A stretch of 64,000 bases of DNA from Paragonimus skrjabini miyazakii (GCA_014338405.1 JTDE01000693.1:89322-153321), one strand, 5' to 3'. Positions 11,251-25,300 are shown, numbered from the stretch's first letter. Notes: a model not told the origin generated them from the sequence alone. Translations and numbers: made by a program.

Positions 11251-13790
11251 CGTTGGTTTCGGGAAACTCAACTGTTATTGTTTGTATATGTTTTTTCTCT
11301 TCTTTTCCTTCGCTACCCATGCGTCCTTGTTTGTTACTCTGCATCTCCGTGGACCATTGTCAGAACAAACGGTAACCCGAGTTGTTGTACTCATGGGTAC
11401 GGCTAAAGTGTGAAAATCATTGAATAATTGTCTGAACACCTAGACAGCTTGATAGCACATAGTTTAAAACTATGCAACAAGTCTATTCTTAAGATGTTCG
11501 TCAGCAATTCTGAAGTAAACAGAAGAAATTAAACGTGGGGAAGTATACATCAATAAAGTTAACAAGACTGGTGTCTAGCTGACTTCCACTGAACAGCACG
11601 TGTAAGAAATACCGCAACCTAGAGATTGAACGAAAAGTGTTCAAAATGCATTTAGTTAAATGCAAAATAGACAAACCAAATGTATGGAATATTTGTGCGA
11701 TAGAACAAAGTTCAACAATAACACGTCAAGTGTTAAAAAATAAACCATAACCTGTCCACGTTGAGGCTCAGCAATGCAAAATAGGAGGTATAGGACATGT
11801 ATAAATAAAAACTGCCGGATCGGTGCCTGCAATCATACTAGACATAATCGTGAAGACGATAGAAAGTAGATCATTATGAGGGGGTCATGTAAAGTACAAA
11901 ATAAGGTGCAGGATTTTTAATAAATGTATTGGGAAGAACTCAACGTTGCAGTACTCAGCGTTTCAACCGCGCAAGATGACAGTTCTCATATCGGTATTCA
12001 GATGTAGGCAGTGTGAGCGCGTCCGGAATGCTGATGGTGCTAGACCGCTTGTAATTCACGTCCTGTTGTCCGTTGCCTCGGTTTTTGTTGAAGCCTTCAC
12101 TTTCCGAGACGCGGCGTTATGTCACGATGTGGCGTCACCTGTCCGCGAGCTTAGTCACTTGCGTACAAGGGCATAACAGGCTTGTCAGCAAACGTGCATG
12201 AAGATGACCCAATGAATACACGCATGTGTCCGTATGTGTATGCAGCGTCGATAGCCACAGTAGTGACGGGAAGGTGCTCGTTGTCGGTCGGGGGAGTGTA
12301 TGCGAAAGTAGCTCAAATGGCTGATGTTTGCGGCCCAAACCGGTATTGTTGTGTCACACATCAGCCTTTGTCGCACGTAGATGTTGACAGGCGTTGGCAA
12401 TAATATGCGTGTGTGAATAGGAGGATTGCTGATCGGAAGTGGGATGAATCACTGAGTGAATAAGTTTGGCGCCCGATAGTGTGTCTTTACAGAGTGTAGG
12501 CGAACGAGCAGCTCAACGGTATTCCACTGACGCTTCATTATTTTCCTTAATTCCACACTACTGATATAGATGCAAGTAACAACGTGATATGTATACATTT
12601 GGAGCGAGCACCTATCTACCAATCCGAATAGAACTGATGGAAGACTCGTTTATTGTCGTACTAATGTCGTTCCGTCTCGACTGGCGCTGATTACATACTT
12701 GCTAAACACATAGAATTCCGAGTCACGAATAAAACTCGGAGATTTCACCTTCGAAAACTTGCTCGTTTGGCACCCCGTCTCTAGAGGGTCACAAAAATTT
12801 CCTTTCGCACACACACCATAGGGTGGTGTTGTCAATTTGCAATCGCCTCTGCTTATCGTAACAGAGTTTGTTACGTGGTGAAGACAGAACACGGAAAATG
12901 ATAGTTTCCCCAGTCACATGCTGAGTCCTCATGTGATGTGTAGCAGTCGACAACAATGTTGGCTGCCAATCTTTGTTATGATCCACCAATGGTGGGAAAC
13001 AACCTATATAGCAAAATGTTAGCATTTCTTCCACTATCTTAGGTTTCGAACGTAAAATATTAGAATTCATAGGAAACACAGATAGCACAAACTATAGATA
13101 CGGTCAGCAGTTTGGCTTTACACGAATGAATGTTGTCAGTTCCCAGGCAAACAAGCTGTCTGTGTGATCGGTTTATGGGAGTAAATGACCGGTTAACGCG
13201 TAACACTATTTGGGAGAAAGCAGTCCATTCCGGGTTTCATTTATGTGGCCATAAGTCAAACAAGCTGACATAGTCAACAACGTAGGATTTAGGTTAATTC
13301 ATTCTGGTGCCATTGCTAGTTGCATCATCGTGCACCAAACACTCAGACGTACGTTCAGTCATTCTTCATCGCAGGTTGGGGATGGAGACAAAACCGCAAT
13401 TACAATTGAACTGATAGATTACGTGAAACACAAAACGTTTTGGTAGGTCATAGTTGTGAAGAAACTCAGCGACACTCCTTGCTGCAATTGTAAACCGCTA
13501 TACAGCCTAAGAGTACGTACGAGTCACGACAAGCTATAATGTATGACTTACGTCAGAGGTGACCTTATCACAATTTCCCAAAATATGCAAATCCGGAATT
13601 CTGTTATGATACACGCTAACTTTGTCTTGTTCTCCACAACATCCTTTAACTAAATGGTGAGTGAAAATACTGAACTAAAACAGGCACTTATGATAAGATA
13701 CTCCATAAGTCAAGATTTTCAGTTATCCATGCTTCTAAACATTTGGACGTACCAGATATGATATGGTCCCCAGGACAACTAATCCCTTAG
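11251..13790. other. Unassigned sequence with a CpG-richer island at 11940-12400
   Basis: No gene was recognised. The segment 11940-12400 is visibly richer in G, C and CpG than its flanks and is open in several frames on both strands, but no motif stands out. Its start (11950-11985) shares a block on the minus strand, GGTTGAAACGC followed by GAGTA, with repeats at 40284-40370 and 58790-58875. It may therefore be part of a mobile element. Confidence 0.4.
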
Positions 13791-13814
13791 TAGAGATCCA
13801 TTTGCAAAAAATCT

Positions 13815-13895
13815 GGACTTCGGCTGGATTCGAACCAGCGACAGAAACACCATGCCCAAACGCGGCAAGCACTCTACCAGCTGAGCTACAAAGCC
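13815..13895 (-). repeat. tRNA-like sequence, minus copy (tRNA-derived repeat)
   Basis: Read on the minus strand it begins GGCTTTGTAGCTCAGCTGG and contains a consensus pol III A box (TAGCTCAGCTGG) and a perfect B box (GGTTCGAATCC). The acceptor stem GGCTTTG/CGAAGTC pairs over 7 positions with two G-U pairs, the D stem is GCTC/GAGC, and the T stem is GCTGG/CCAGC. The anticodon arm is abnormal. The best 7-nt loop lacks U33, and 30 nt rather than about 22 separate the D and T arms. The 5' half resembles tRNA-Ala. I infer a tRNA-derived SINE head or tRNA pseudogene rather than a working tRNA. Confidence 0.75.
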
Positions 13896-14117
13896 ATACC
13901 AGGAGCTCGGAGAATTCACATTTGATCTCGGTTAACAAACTACTCATTTGTAATGCAAGTCCTATGCTCAACAGTGGTGTTGGTGGACTCCAGCGTGAAC
14001 TGTTCGAGAAGTCTTGCCGGGGCGGTCGATCTCCTGGATCATTTGGTAGATTCCATATGAGACACTGGGATGTGTGTGTAACCGAGTGCGAATGTGAAAT
14101 TTCCCAGTTCCTGGTGT

Positions 14118-14198
14118 GGCTTTGTAGCTCAGCTGGTAGAGCGCTTGCCACGTTTGGGCATGGTGTTTCTGTCGCTGGTTCGAATCCAGCCGAAGTCC
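14118..14198 (+). repeat. tRNA-like sequence, plus copy (tRNA-derived repeat)
   Basis: This is the plus-strand partner of the unit at 13815-13895. It has the same length (81 nt), the same paired acceptor, D and T stems, and intact A and B boxes. It differs at a few bases only (for example GCCACG here against GCCGCG). The candidate anticodon arm TGCC/GGCA encloses loop ACGTTTG, whose position 33 is C instead of the near-universal U. That argues against decoding function. CCA is not encoded. Confidence 0.75.
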
Positions 14199-14230
14199 AG
14201 ATTTTTCGCAAATGGATCTCTTCTAAATTA

Positions 14231-16055
14231 TCAAATCTGCCAAACTACTTATCAGTAATCCCTTAGTCACAAACATGTCTTTAAAAAGAAACAGCACAAT
14301 GTTTTATCTTTTGTTTTCAATTCAATTGAGATAAAAGTTGCAATCCCGGAATTTGTATTGAAGCACCTACCTTTCATGCGTACGCGCAACGTTTTAAAGT
14401 GAAATGTAAAATCAGAATAGTTATGCCGTACCCGCAGCTCACATGAACCTGGTTCAGTCAACGCATCTGCAGCCAAACTAGGACTGCCAATTAGCTTCCT
14501 TAGTTCCCCAGTGACCGTGACCCCGTGAATAAGTGTGTGAACTACAGTCTGCTCTCTATTCACGGGTCGATTATTCGATTCTGAGACGTGCGTGATGCCG
14601 ATGGGACCCAACTAGGTCAAAACAGCTGTCCACTACATCGCTACTGGTCACTGGGACCAACCGTTTGCTTGAACTACAAATCTTTGGTAAACTAGGCGGC
14701 TCAGTGGTATACAAGAGGTAGGTTACTGATGTCTCCTTGGTCACTAACACTCATACCTAGGCAAAAGTTTATTAGACCAAATTAATTGTCAACACCCAAA
14801 TATAAGTTCCCCGTTCGAGTGCGATACCAGCAGACAATTGCTGATCCTAGTTGTAAATGTGAGTAAATGAATGAATAAAACTGTTTAACGAGTTAGCCAC
14901 CAAAATAATACATGGACTTCCCAACACTTGGGTCGATTTACCCTAATGACACACAGAAGGATTTACACAAACACTGTTCGATCACTCATGAAAGATTTGT
15001 ATTAGCGAAATATAGAAGAGTAAACAACCCCAAGCGGAATGGATTTTGCATGGAGCCAATTATCCGAAAGGATTCGTATGAAGGTTTGACACGAACGGTG
15101 TGCGTAGTAATCCACAGTCTAACGTTCACAAGAAAAGGGTAATTCTACAACTTTCATTCAGAGGTGTAAACGCAAACCAGTTGGCTGGGAGCGTTTAAAG
15201 TCCGCTGTTGTCTGCGCATTCTTTACTGCGAAAACACTGGTCATATACTGGAAGCTGTCCCAATCTCCGTACTTTCGATCACCCGAACGACTTCTCAGTT
15301 CATCTTGTAAAAACATAGAGGAGGGGCCTCATCTGTAGGCAAGATCGAATATCAGTTTGAAACCAATGTTTCTTGGAATTCCAAAGTAATTTCGACAAAC
15401 GGTTAGTTAATCATCGCACAACGAACACCAAGAAGAAACCAGTCACCGATTGCGAAGCCACATCTGATGATGTGGCAAGTAAGTGACTATTCGTACACTT
15501 TTCATGTTCCATTTTCAAAGCCAAACAATCGTTTGATACTGTACATATAGGCGGTCGCAGTCAGATACCGACACTGCGCGTAGAGAGACTTGGTTACGAC
15601 GTTAATGCTTCATGGTAACAACCAAACAGGTCTTCACAGCTAAAAGTTTCGAGATTTTGTTCCCAGCTTTTGTGCGGCGTTTTGTACATTCAAACCACCT
15701 GCATTAAACACTTCTGAAGATATCGCAAAATCTGCTTCGACATAAACCGTGTAATGTCGGTCTACTCCACCTAAATTACACATTGAATAATTTTGAAACA
15801 CCTCACCGATTTTATGAGTTCGATCCACCTCATGTTATTAGTCACGAGAGTCGCAAGTTTTAGATTAAGCAACGTTGTACAGCTTTTGCGTTTACGTGTG
15901 GATCTCTGCTAACTGTGGGCGCTTAGTTTCAGAATTTCTTATGGCATTTTATATGGAAATTTATATTGGGAAGCCCTTGCTATTTTATCTTTCAGTTTAG
16001 ACGCTGTCCCTCAATATATAATGACTAGAGCAACAAGATAACAGAAAAAAGTATG
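14231..16055. other. Unassigned sequence downstream of the 2H gene; possible degraded SINE at about 14695-14840
   Basis: GGCTCAGTGG near 14698 resembles a pol III A box. GTTCGAGTGCGATACC near 14813 resembles a B box, but the spacing of over 100 nt is too long for a simple tRNA head. A short tail with GAAT repeats follows near 14868. Otherwise I see nothing identifiable. Confidence 0.3.
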
Positions 16056-16061
16056 TTTATT
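16056..16061 (-). terminator. Poly(A) signal AATAAA of the 2H phosphoesterase gene
   Basis: On the minus strand AATAAA lies 56 nt beyond the TAA/TAG-type stop of the last exon (stop at 16119-16117). This is an ordinary distance for a compact 3' UTR. It supports the exon at 16302-16117 as the terminal exon. Confidence 0.6.
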
Positions 16062-16116
16062 GAGGAGAACTTGGAATGACAGCAGTGCGTGCGGTAAACC
16101 AAATAAAGTACCACGG

Positions 16117-16302
16117 TTAGATTGAAGAATCTTGGAGCTCCTGTAACTTAATGCTACCTAGAGTTCGATAGAAGCCGTCCAACCCGGGAGTTCTTAAACA
16201 AAAGTGCAACTCGGTAATAAGCATCTCGCCAAACTCCACATCCCGAAATTCCTTCAACCACCTTGAATCGATTTTCAGATCATCGGCTGACTCTTGCGGA
16301 AT
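16117..16302 (-). CDS. 2H phosphoesterase gene, last exon
   Basis: The acceptor is TTTATTTTGCAG|ATTCC, with a long T-rich tract upstream. It is followed by 61 codons and a stop. The encoded tail (IPQESADDLKID, RWLKEFRDVEFGE, ELHFC, LDGFYRTLGSI) matches the block that follows the second HxTx motif in AKAP7-type proteins. In those proteins a KID-containing helix leads to a FG.E segment, a short strand with LC or HFC, and DGYY-like residues. Phase 0 fits the exon ending at 27205. AATAAA lies 56 nt beyond the stop. Confidence 0.88.
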   Translation of the reverse strand: MPQESADDLKIDSRWLKEFRDVEFGEMLITELHFCLRTPGLDGFYRTLGSIKLQELQDSSI

Positions 16303-19300
16303 CTGCAAAATAAACAAACAAAATAAAAGAATATGTGGGAACAAACAGGCAAATATAAGTGTACAAGGTATACCAGTCAGAAAACAAAGTTTGTGCCTAG
16401 TAAGACCCAGACGGTCAAAGGTGACACAGTACAACACAGATCATTTTCATCAGGTACGCCAGGGTGAGTTCGAAATCAAAATGATCCTCTTCTTTTGGAT
16501 AGCATAAGATTGATGGCGGTCAACCGTATTATCAAAAGCATGGTTGTAGGTTCAAGCTAAAGATAGACGATGGATTTTCAAGAAGCTTTACGCATGGATT
16601 TTTCTAGTCAATGAAGATCTGTGGTGAGTTATTTTTCTGTTATATAGCGAAATACCGAAAATTAAGTAAACTCAGAGTAGTGCAAATTTTCGTCATAATT
16701 ATACAAATGTTACTTTCAACAAAGATGTCAACCACGTGATATTTCACTTTACTTCACCTCATAATATGGTGGCTACGTGGTTTCTAAGAACTAGTTCACT
16801 TCATTGCGACAGAACCTCCTAGCAGTTGACATCCAGATAACCTTCTGGAGTATGCTTCACAAGAAATACACAAAAAATGATGAATATTTCGAGCAGGTGC
16901 ACAAATCCAAATCTAAAATGTTCACCAGTTTCTTCGTCAATTCACGTCATCAGTGAGCTGTTCGAACGGAAACACCATCATCTGTGTTAACTGCAAGCGG
17001 TTAGAAATGGTTTACACTTGCGGAGACAACGACCACACTGATCGAGTAACGTGACTCATTAAAGGACAAGTGGTATTTCTGAGATGAAAGTGAAATAATT
17101 CACGACCTTTTTTAAAGCTACGCGCAAAGCACCTTTTCAATCAGATTTGCTTGCTAACCGAGCTACACATCAGCAATCAGTAGGAATGGGCTGTTAAATC
17201 TTACTTCGATTGTATGCAGCCAGACGATGGAAGTATATGTACTGCTATGTATAGTACCTACACTATTATGTAGATGCGTCGGTTTACTTGGTTATCTATT
17301 ACTGCACAGGTATCACTTTGCATACACTATCACACATAAGTTTGTACTTGTGAGTAGATATGCGTGGGTATGAATATGTGCAGAAGAAATTAGTTATATG
17401 TTCATAAAAATTTACTAGGTTACAAAAAATAGTTTGCCGGGCACTTAAGAGTCACAACAGCCATACATCATGGGCGCATTTTACTGGTAACCTAACTGCG
17501 ATTATTCGCCTTATTGATAAACAATATGATTTTTTCGTTGATAATATTGAAACTACTAAAACATGTGTTCCAGTAGACGGTGGTTTTTATCAAATTTCTT
17601 TGCTAGAGCCTTACTGCCTATGAGAAATTTCAGTTCCGATGACTTTCAATACATACCCGAACAGTTCGCGTGAATTTTTTTAAAGTAGTACTGGGTAAAC
17701 GTTCCTGATTCTCCAGACGGGCTATTCGGAAGTTTCCTTAAACCATCTAAACACCCCAGACCCATCAGTTAAATTTGCCGCTTAATGTATATCGAACACC
17801 AGTAGGTTGTAATGTTCCACATAGAAGCGCGGCGGCTGTGTTCAGCGTATTCCTCTTCACCTATGAAGAAAATTTATTGGCCACAAGAGAAATAGTTCTG
17901 ATATCAATCAGTGCGCATTTCTGACATGATATATGTGGTACTGTGTTAAGCGTTTACTACGGAAGAATTAAACAGTTTTTCTGTTGAAGGTAAGTAACAC
18001 GGCCAGTGTCGAGCAACTCAGTCATTTGAACAAGTAGCCAAGAAAACAGAGCATCATGTTTCGAAAATCACCGATAAATTACCTTTCTTCATCTGTGCGC
18101 TGTAGTGAATAGATGAGATCAGTTCTGAGACTATAAGTTGGGAGATGTCGGACGTAACTTAGGCCGAAGTATTAAGATATCAGTCTAAGGGTCAAGAATA
18201 TCGAGGCAGAAATCAAGAGATTGACTTGGAAAGCAGAATAACCCTGTGATGAGGACAGTGTGATCAGCTAGCTCAGCCAGCAATACCTGAAAGTGATGTC
18301 AAATTGTCATTATTCCTAACCAGTTGTAGCAGAGAATTCAAATATGTTAATTCGGTCAGTAGAGAATTTGCCAACGCGATCTAATCGCTAGAACAGAGAT
18401 AGACAAGAATGAGTTCTCAGGAAGGAGGAACTCTCGATTAGGGCTTCTTGACGAAAGTGGCTGGTTGGACAGTTCACCACAGCACATTACCCAAAAGAGT
18501 CGACGTGTAGTGAGACGCGAATGGAAAGTACGGAGGATCTGGAAAGTCGAAGTTGGCGGTAGATGCGGCAGCAACGTGAAAAAACAAACCAAATGCTTTG
18601 TATGGAGTAGCTTGATATGAAATTTGCCTGGACCAACAAGAGGCACACGTAAGTGTGCACCATTTTGATTTAATCCATTTGCCCACTACATTGTTTTTTG
18701 TTAGAAACAAGTAACCGTCTCAAATAACGGCGGTTTATTACAACTCAGAACATGACGAACAAGCTGGTTTTCGATGTGTCTTTTACAGACCAAATGTAAC
18801 GCATAAAAGTCAGAATGGTAATGACGCCACGATTATCCGTTCCATAACAGATTTTGGATCGAATGCCACTTTGAGATAGTAAACGAAGGTACTGTAGAGC
18901 CTGCTTATTTGTTAAAACAATAGCAGGCTAAGCTCCATCTATATTTATGGTCAAATGAGTTCAAGATACATAGGTACGCTATCTACCATCAGACTTCAAC
19001 ATTCTCTGCATTTGTTGAGATGTAACCAATTTAGACCTTCGATGTGAATACAGACAACTTGTTCGGTCTGCGTGAAAACGACACCTAAACTGACTCTGGG
19101 ACCAGAGTCGATCAGGTGGGCCAAAATTGTGCTGGAAGTCTTGTGTTGCTGTCCTACTGTAAACCAAAAGGGCTAATGTCCATTCATTCACCCCGATAAA
19201 TGCCTGGCTGTGCAACAAATGTATTCCACAGGAACAAAAAATTATTATATGCAAAATGATAGAGCACTACTAGGCATTACATCTTCAAGCTGAAGGTTTA

Positions 19301-22300
19301 CAATTGGCTAATGGGGATGTACAATGAAAGGTGATCCTCAGAACTATGTAGAGCGTGTAAGTGAACAATATATTTGTGGCTTTACCGCTGTGGAGCATTT
19401 TCGTCCAACAGAAAGTTCATGCATCTACGTTTCTAGAAGCTGCAAGCTGCATGTTCTGAAACTGACATTTGTGCCAAACGCTTTTGATAAGTGTTTGGAC
19501 TCTGAGTTTAGAGTTCCATCAGCAAAAACTTCAAGAAGCTCGTTTGACTAGACATCCTACTGATATGTGCTTCTGCTACATTAATACTAAAGTATAGATG
19601 TGATCATATTATTCTTTCTACGTAAAATCATGATGCATACCTTGCTAAAGAGGTCAACAGTTTTATGTTCGCGAATGTTGTTTTTCCGTTTGGTTCTGAT
19701 TCCCTCGGAAATAGCATGTTGTTAAGAGTTGTCCTGCTTAACAAGAGTATAAATAAAGGCATTCGGAATAAGAATGTGAAGAACGAACCAGTGTGCGTAA
19801 AAGTGGTTTTGTTTAAGCACCCAACTTATCATGGTCTGCCGTTGGTGTAATAACTCGTGCCGTGCCTTAACAGTTACGTCCAAAATTTCGAAAAATTCTT
19901 AGGTTAATCGAACTTGTATTCGACCGCGTTTCAATTTCTGATTAATGTTCCCGCTGTAGTTGAACACAGCTGAGTCCCTGATTTTCTTTGTTACAGGAAG
20001 AAGAAATAAACGATTATTCATTTTAAGGCTTAACTGATCGTTTTAGCCGTAAACTTGAAAATAAATTTCAACTACATAGAAAAAGAAAAGTTTATTCCCA
20101 TAAACTGTACAACTGTATTGCCATATGCTGATCGAGCACATGACTCTTGGCAAAAAAAAACAATGATTGACAGCTGTGAGCTAGATAACTCGTCGCTCTA
20201 TTGTTATCGTTCTAACACATATCGGCGATCTTCTTCTATATTAAGTACGTGTGAGTTGTTGAATAAAGGAATCTCACCTGGTCCTTTTTATGGAATGCGC
20301 TTTTTTCTATCTACGTATATTATAGTTTAAGATTACTGTGAACACTTCAGTGTCTCGTTGTCAAACTGAAGTTACTGAATGAGACACCCTCATATTCTTC
20401 CATCTTCACTGAATGGTCCAAATTAAGGAGATCCATTTGATCCAGTGAGGCAGACAGCAAAAAGCTAAGTCTGCTGATTGAGTCTCAAAGATTTCCGAGA
20501 ATTCTTACTAGCAAGCCTCATAACCGAGTTCAGTAGATAAGTGCTAGTGGACCGCCATAAGCAGAACCTACCAAGACGACAGAGTTGATGAGTTGGACCC
20601 AGGGTCGATCGGGGTCCTGCGAGTGTGGGTTTGCATACAGTTTTGGAAATCCTTAGTGGTGTTTCAGAATCAAAGATACGCTTGAATGCGCCGATGCGAT
20701 ATGATTAGTTCGCACCACTTTGTGAATAAACAGAGACGTCGTAAACAAAAATCGAGACAGACGGCTGGCTGGTATCGGAACACACGACGGCGTTGTCTGC
20801 GAAGAGTAAACTGGAAAATTTTTGCTCTCAGTAGAGCGAGTAGACAGTGCATATACTTGCTTCGACCAGAAATCGAACTCGGATTATGTTTCTTGTGAAG
20901 CTGGCGGGTTAATTACTGTATCTTTGATCAGTTTACCTGGCAAGTGTTCAAAAGAAATAACACAGCTGTTTTTCTCCATTTGTCTGTGAGAAGAGTCTGC
21001 CAACCTTTTTGTCGTAAGGTTCGTGAATATACTAGCTTATTGTGAAACTCAGCAGCAGGTGCAAGTATTCTCTCTTTCAGTAAAACTCAGGGACAGGAAG
21101 ACATTCGAACTTGATCTTTAGAAACCAAGACGGCGTTTATTTGCAGATTTGTGTGAACCTCGATACTGAATTAAGTCCCTCTGGTGACGTCAAATCAGTG
21201 TAAATTTACATGTCTGCATGGGGGCTCTGTGACTTACTGCATCCATCATGTGATTTTAACCAAATTCTCATTCTATTAACGGGGCTGTGCGAACAGGATG
21301 CCATCAACAGCCATGCGTGAGTGGGGCATGTTGAATCGCTACTGGTTTGTAAACAAGTGCTTTCGATTCCAAGGGGTAAATTCGTCAGCTTTTACTCACG
21401 GGTCCGTGCACTTTAACCCCATCCAGGTGGCTTAACTAAACTTCCAAATTCCGTGGACGAGCCTACTCTAGGTGCTTTTTTTCGCTGCAACCGCGGTCGA
21501 TGACCTTCGATCAGTCGCTTTGAGCATGCGGAAAACCATTACTGGTCACCCACGAGTAACGTGTATAGCAGTTCGGCGAGTGGCAGGATGCGACCAAGCC
21601 AAACCGCATACAGTGAGGATAAACCTGAACAGAAGTACTGACCATGCAACCACTACATCACGGTTGTGCAATATATGGGCTACTCCAGACGTATAGACGT
21701 CGGTCAATGAACCTGTAGACAATATGGTATAGGGTCAGAAGATATGTCTAAAGATAACAACTTTCGAAATGATTTGCTACAACATGATATGTGGGAAGCA
21801 AGTTTTATGCGGTTTTCAGATATGCCAGTCGAGAGCTATTTTCACTACGATAATTGGAATGTGACCTCAGCCTCGAATAGCTGGATTTTGAGATTAAATA
21901 TGGTTTACTGAAATGAAAAACCGCTTCACTTTTAAATAAATTTCTCTAAACGTTGGCCAAATTAAGGAACCATTTGTTTACAAGTATCCTCCACGGTATT
22001 GGTCTATTATTGTGGCTTGAATCTGAGTTCCGTCTAAATCTCGCTCGTATGAATAGTTTACAACTTGAGTGCTATCATCCTAAGACCTATACCATTGCCG
22101 TTCCGTTTCACTTCATTATATCACAATCGTTTATTTCACCTGGCTATGTGGAAGGCTAAGACAGTAGGTTTTACAACGACAACGGATCCCGTTTACTATT
22201 GCTCACAACGAGATAAGTCACTCAGCTCTACTATACCATAACAGCTATTCTATTAAGATATCAGATGTTAGTCAACCGATTGCCCAAACCACCCTCACAC

Positions 22301-25300
22301 ATGAGGGCACATCTCGTAAGGTTTGATAACGAACAGTTGTCAGTAGAAGCCTTTGCCAAACGCTTGCCCTATTGTACTGTCGTTGTTGTGGTCAGTGGAT
22401 TGCCGTTGTAAGATGACTTTGATAATCCCTACATCCTAAGCCCCTCTGAAGTGAGCGTTAACTCTTCAGCAGCGTTGGCCCCGTGAACGCCACTTTTCCG
22501 CCGAAAAACTAATATCAACGTTAACGGGTACTGTAAATTCGCATCGACCTGTACAACGAACCTAAGTTATTTCCGTTATTGTAGGCTAAATTCTGTGATA
22601 TAACAACATTACAGTCGTTATCATCAGAAAGGTGCCCAACCATTCCAACATCTGTTTGTAAGTTAAGACCCAGCGGATTTTCCCATCGACACCCGAATTC
22701 TCTGGAGACTACCGTTCTGTTGTACTAAGGATCCATTAACATTCGTTTATTTAGTAAGTCAGATTTTTTTCGCTGAATTCTGCTCGTTTGCACGTTGAGT
22801 AACCCAATAAACAAAGTTTGTTTACCGATTTATCTGTCTTCTCACGATGACGTCCCAAGTACACTGACGTTTGGTTGACTGATGGATTAAGGGCGCCAGA
22901 ATAACCGGTCAGATGAGTTGGCATCGTATATGTGCGTGAATGAGTTAAATTAAACGCATGCGTGGACACAACTCCGATGTTTCTAAAACTTACGGCGGTC
23001 TTCATTTTTACGATGTGCACCGATTTCTTGTGATTCGCCGTCTTCTTAGTGCCACAGAAAGGACGTATGAATCATTGCTAAAGCATTTTTACTCAATTTG
23101 CTGTCTTTTTAGTTCCTGTCGTTGTAGTGTGTGAAATATGTCCGTTAAGTTGCCACCTAATTTGGTCACTGATGTGTTCAGGATGATGGATATTGTCAAA
23201 CCAGTGGGTTTGAATAAGGAATTGTGATGCATGTTCTTTATTCCACAGTTTGTTTCGTGGCACGTAGCGCCTGGTGGCGTATTTCTTTGTTTTATGCGTG
23301 TGCCTGTGAATGTATGTCACTGAGTTCGATTCAAATGTCGTTATTAAACCAACTGTTTTGTTAGCTATCAATGACCTTATTTGGGTAATCCAGAACAACA
23401 GCAACTGTGAAGTTTAAACATCGTTTGGTATTTATTTGAGCTGAGATTAAAATGAGATTTATGAATCGGAGTGCGTTCAAAATTCCCAGGTAAGAGGGAA
23501 TCATTGCAAAGTAACGAAATGCACTGAAGAAACGAAAACTGCAGTTTTCATTTATTCGTATCTGTTAACATTGTTAGAAATAACGATGAACTATTTGATG
23601 AAATTTGATTAACAGAGTAACGCATGATACAAACATGCTAGTCATGTCTCTTGTGTAAATATTAATCAATGTGCATTAACCAAGAATTTCCACCTGATGT
23701 ACATTATTAACAGGTTCATTTTATCGTAAAAGCCAGATTCCTATAAATAGCCTAATTCGTATAACTCATCAGCGTTCCGCAATCACCTTCAGTGATGAAT
23801 TAACACTAAATGACTGTTGTGTAATGAATCATACATTTTTTAAATGACTCCTATAGTCTATGTTACTCGTTGAGGGATTATGCTGGTTCTTCACAGCATA
23901 AACTTTCGGGGGAAAATATGACAGATATTAATGAGGTCACGGTCAAGTTAGGAACATCTACTGTGTACTTAGCTGCAACGCACAGTCCTGTCTCATCAAA
24001 TGTCCATAATAGCCAACTGTAGCATACTCCGCTGATGTTCAAACTGAATATTGGTCTCACAAAGAGATTAACGACAAAGTTTTGAGCCAATAGTAATCAG
24101 TTGTTACAAACTGGCCGCATTTGTGATCATTAGGTACCCAATCATCAATATTAACCATTCTTGATTCATTGCCACTGTTTGAGAATTGCATTCCAGCATA
24201 AAATATGTGTTGGCAGATTGAGAATCAGATGCGAATATTTCTCCGTACCCAGGCCCACTGTGAATCCAAGTATGCAATGCTCAGTCTACGTTTCTTATCT
24301 CGTGCGACGTATTTTCAGGCCTTGTCATCGCAGACTGAGTGCCAATTTTTCCAAGGTAGTAAAGTACCCGGAAGTTTTTCAACAGGGAACTTGATGGTGT
24401 GTGCAATAATTTCAAATCGATCACCACCCACATTTGATCACAGTCCTTCTGGTGGGCTCACTTCGTAAGGAAGCACTTATTAAAGCTCATCAGTAGTGTA
24501 TATCCTTGTCGGAACCCTCGTTTGCATCCCGACCCTTGTGTTTGTGAGACTAGGTTGTTAACCACAACTCCAGTAACCTCACGTTAAGCACCATTGATCA
24601 ATCACATCCAAATGATCAAATTGTCTTATTTCATTGCTTTATTGTCTAGTTAATCTGCTTAACAGCCTTAAATCTACATACGAAGATCCTAACGCCTCAT
24701 GTTTTGCTCTGCTTGATATGAGTCCACTTCTTGCGGCGACTGTGCATAGGAAACTTGCAGACTGCATTAAGTCCAGTGCGCTTATGTAAACCCTAATCCG
24801 CGCTGATCGATTTAGGACGGATGTTTCAATTTTTCACAAGCTCAACACTAACAAGATAATGTGTAAATAAAAGAGTAAAGCAAAGCTAACGAATAATAGG
24901 CCTGGTCACAACCTATCAAACAAGTAGAAGACACCGATGACGGATAACTGTTTTCGGGAATTCTTTATCAAGTCAATACAATTATATAGGTTCAACAATA
25001 GTACATCAATATCCAGACGACGTCCATTGGCCCGTATAGTGAGGTAGGAAATTCCAAGCAAACGGGTTATACTATTCAAACGATGATTGATTAGTGGTAT
25101 CACGATCCACTCACAATCAGATCACAGAAGTTGAGAGTAAAGTTGTCGAATTGACCATGGCACCCGCAGGGCTTGTAAAAACCTCTTTGGAAACAAATAA
25201 CCAGATTGCTTCATCGAATAGCAATCGATTCCGTAATGACCAACGTTGATTTTCGGACCAGTATGTGATGGTTTATGGGAATTTTGTAAACTATGCGAAG

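Larger units (their letters stand above)
13790..14230. repeat. Head-to-head inverted repeat built from two tRNA-like units
   Basis: Two near-identical arms of about 110 bp face away from each other around a unique spacer of about 200 bp (13906-14104). Each arm contains an 81-nt tRNA-like sequence, listed separately, followed by the same 3' flank (CAGATTTTT..GCAAATGGATCTC). The 5' flanks share TCCTGGT.TGGC. Because both strands translate similarly, mirrored ORFs of 158 and 167 codons appear here containing GFEPATETPCPN. They are translations of the tRNA-like sequence, not real proteins. Confidence 0.85.

Noticed and set aside
13735..14266. Two ORFs of 158 and 167 codons on opposite strands with similar protein sequence
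   Set aside because: They are translations of the inverted tRNA-like repeat; the shared peptide is the A box / B box sequence read as codons.
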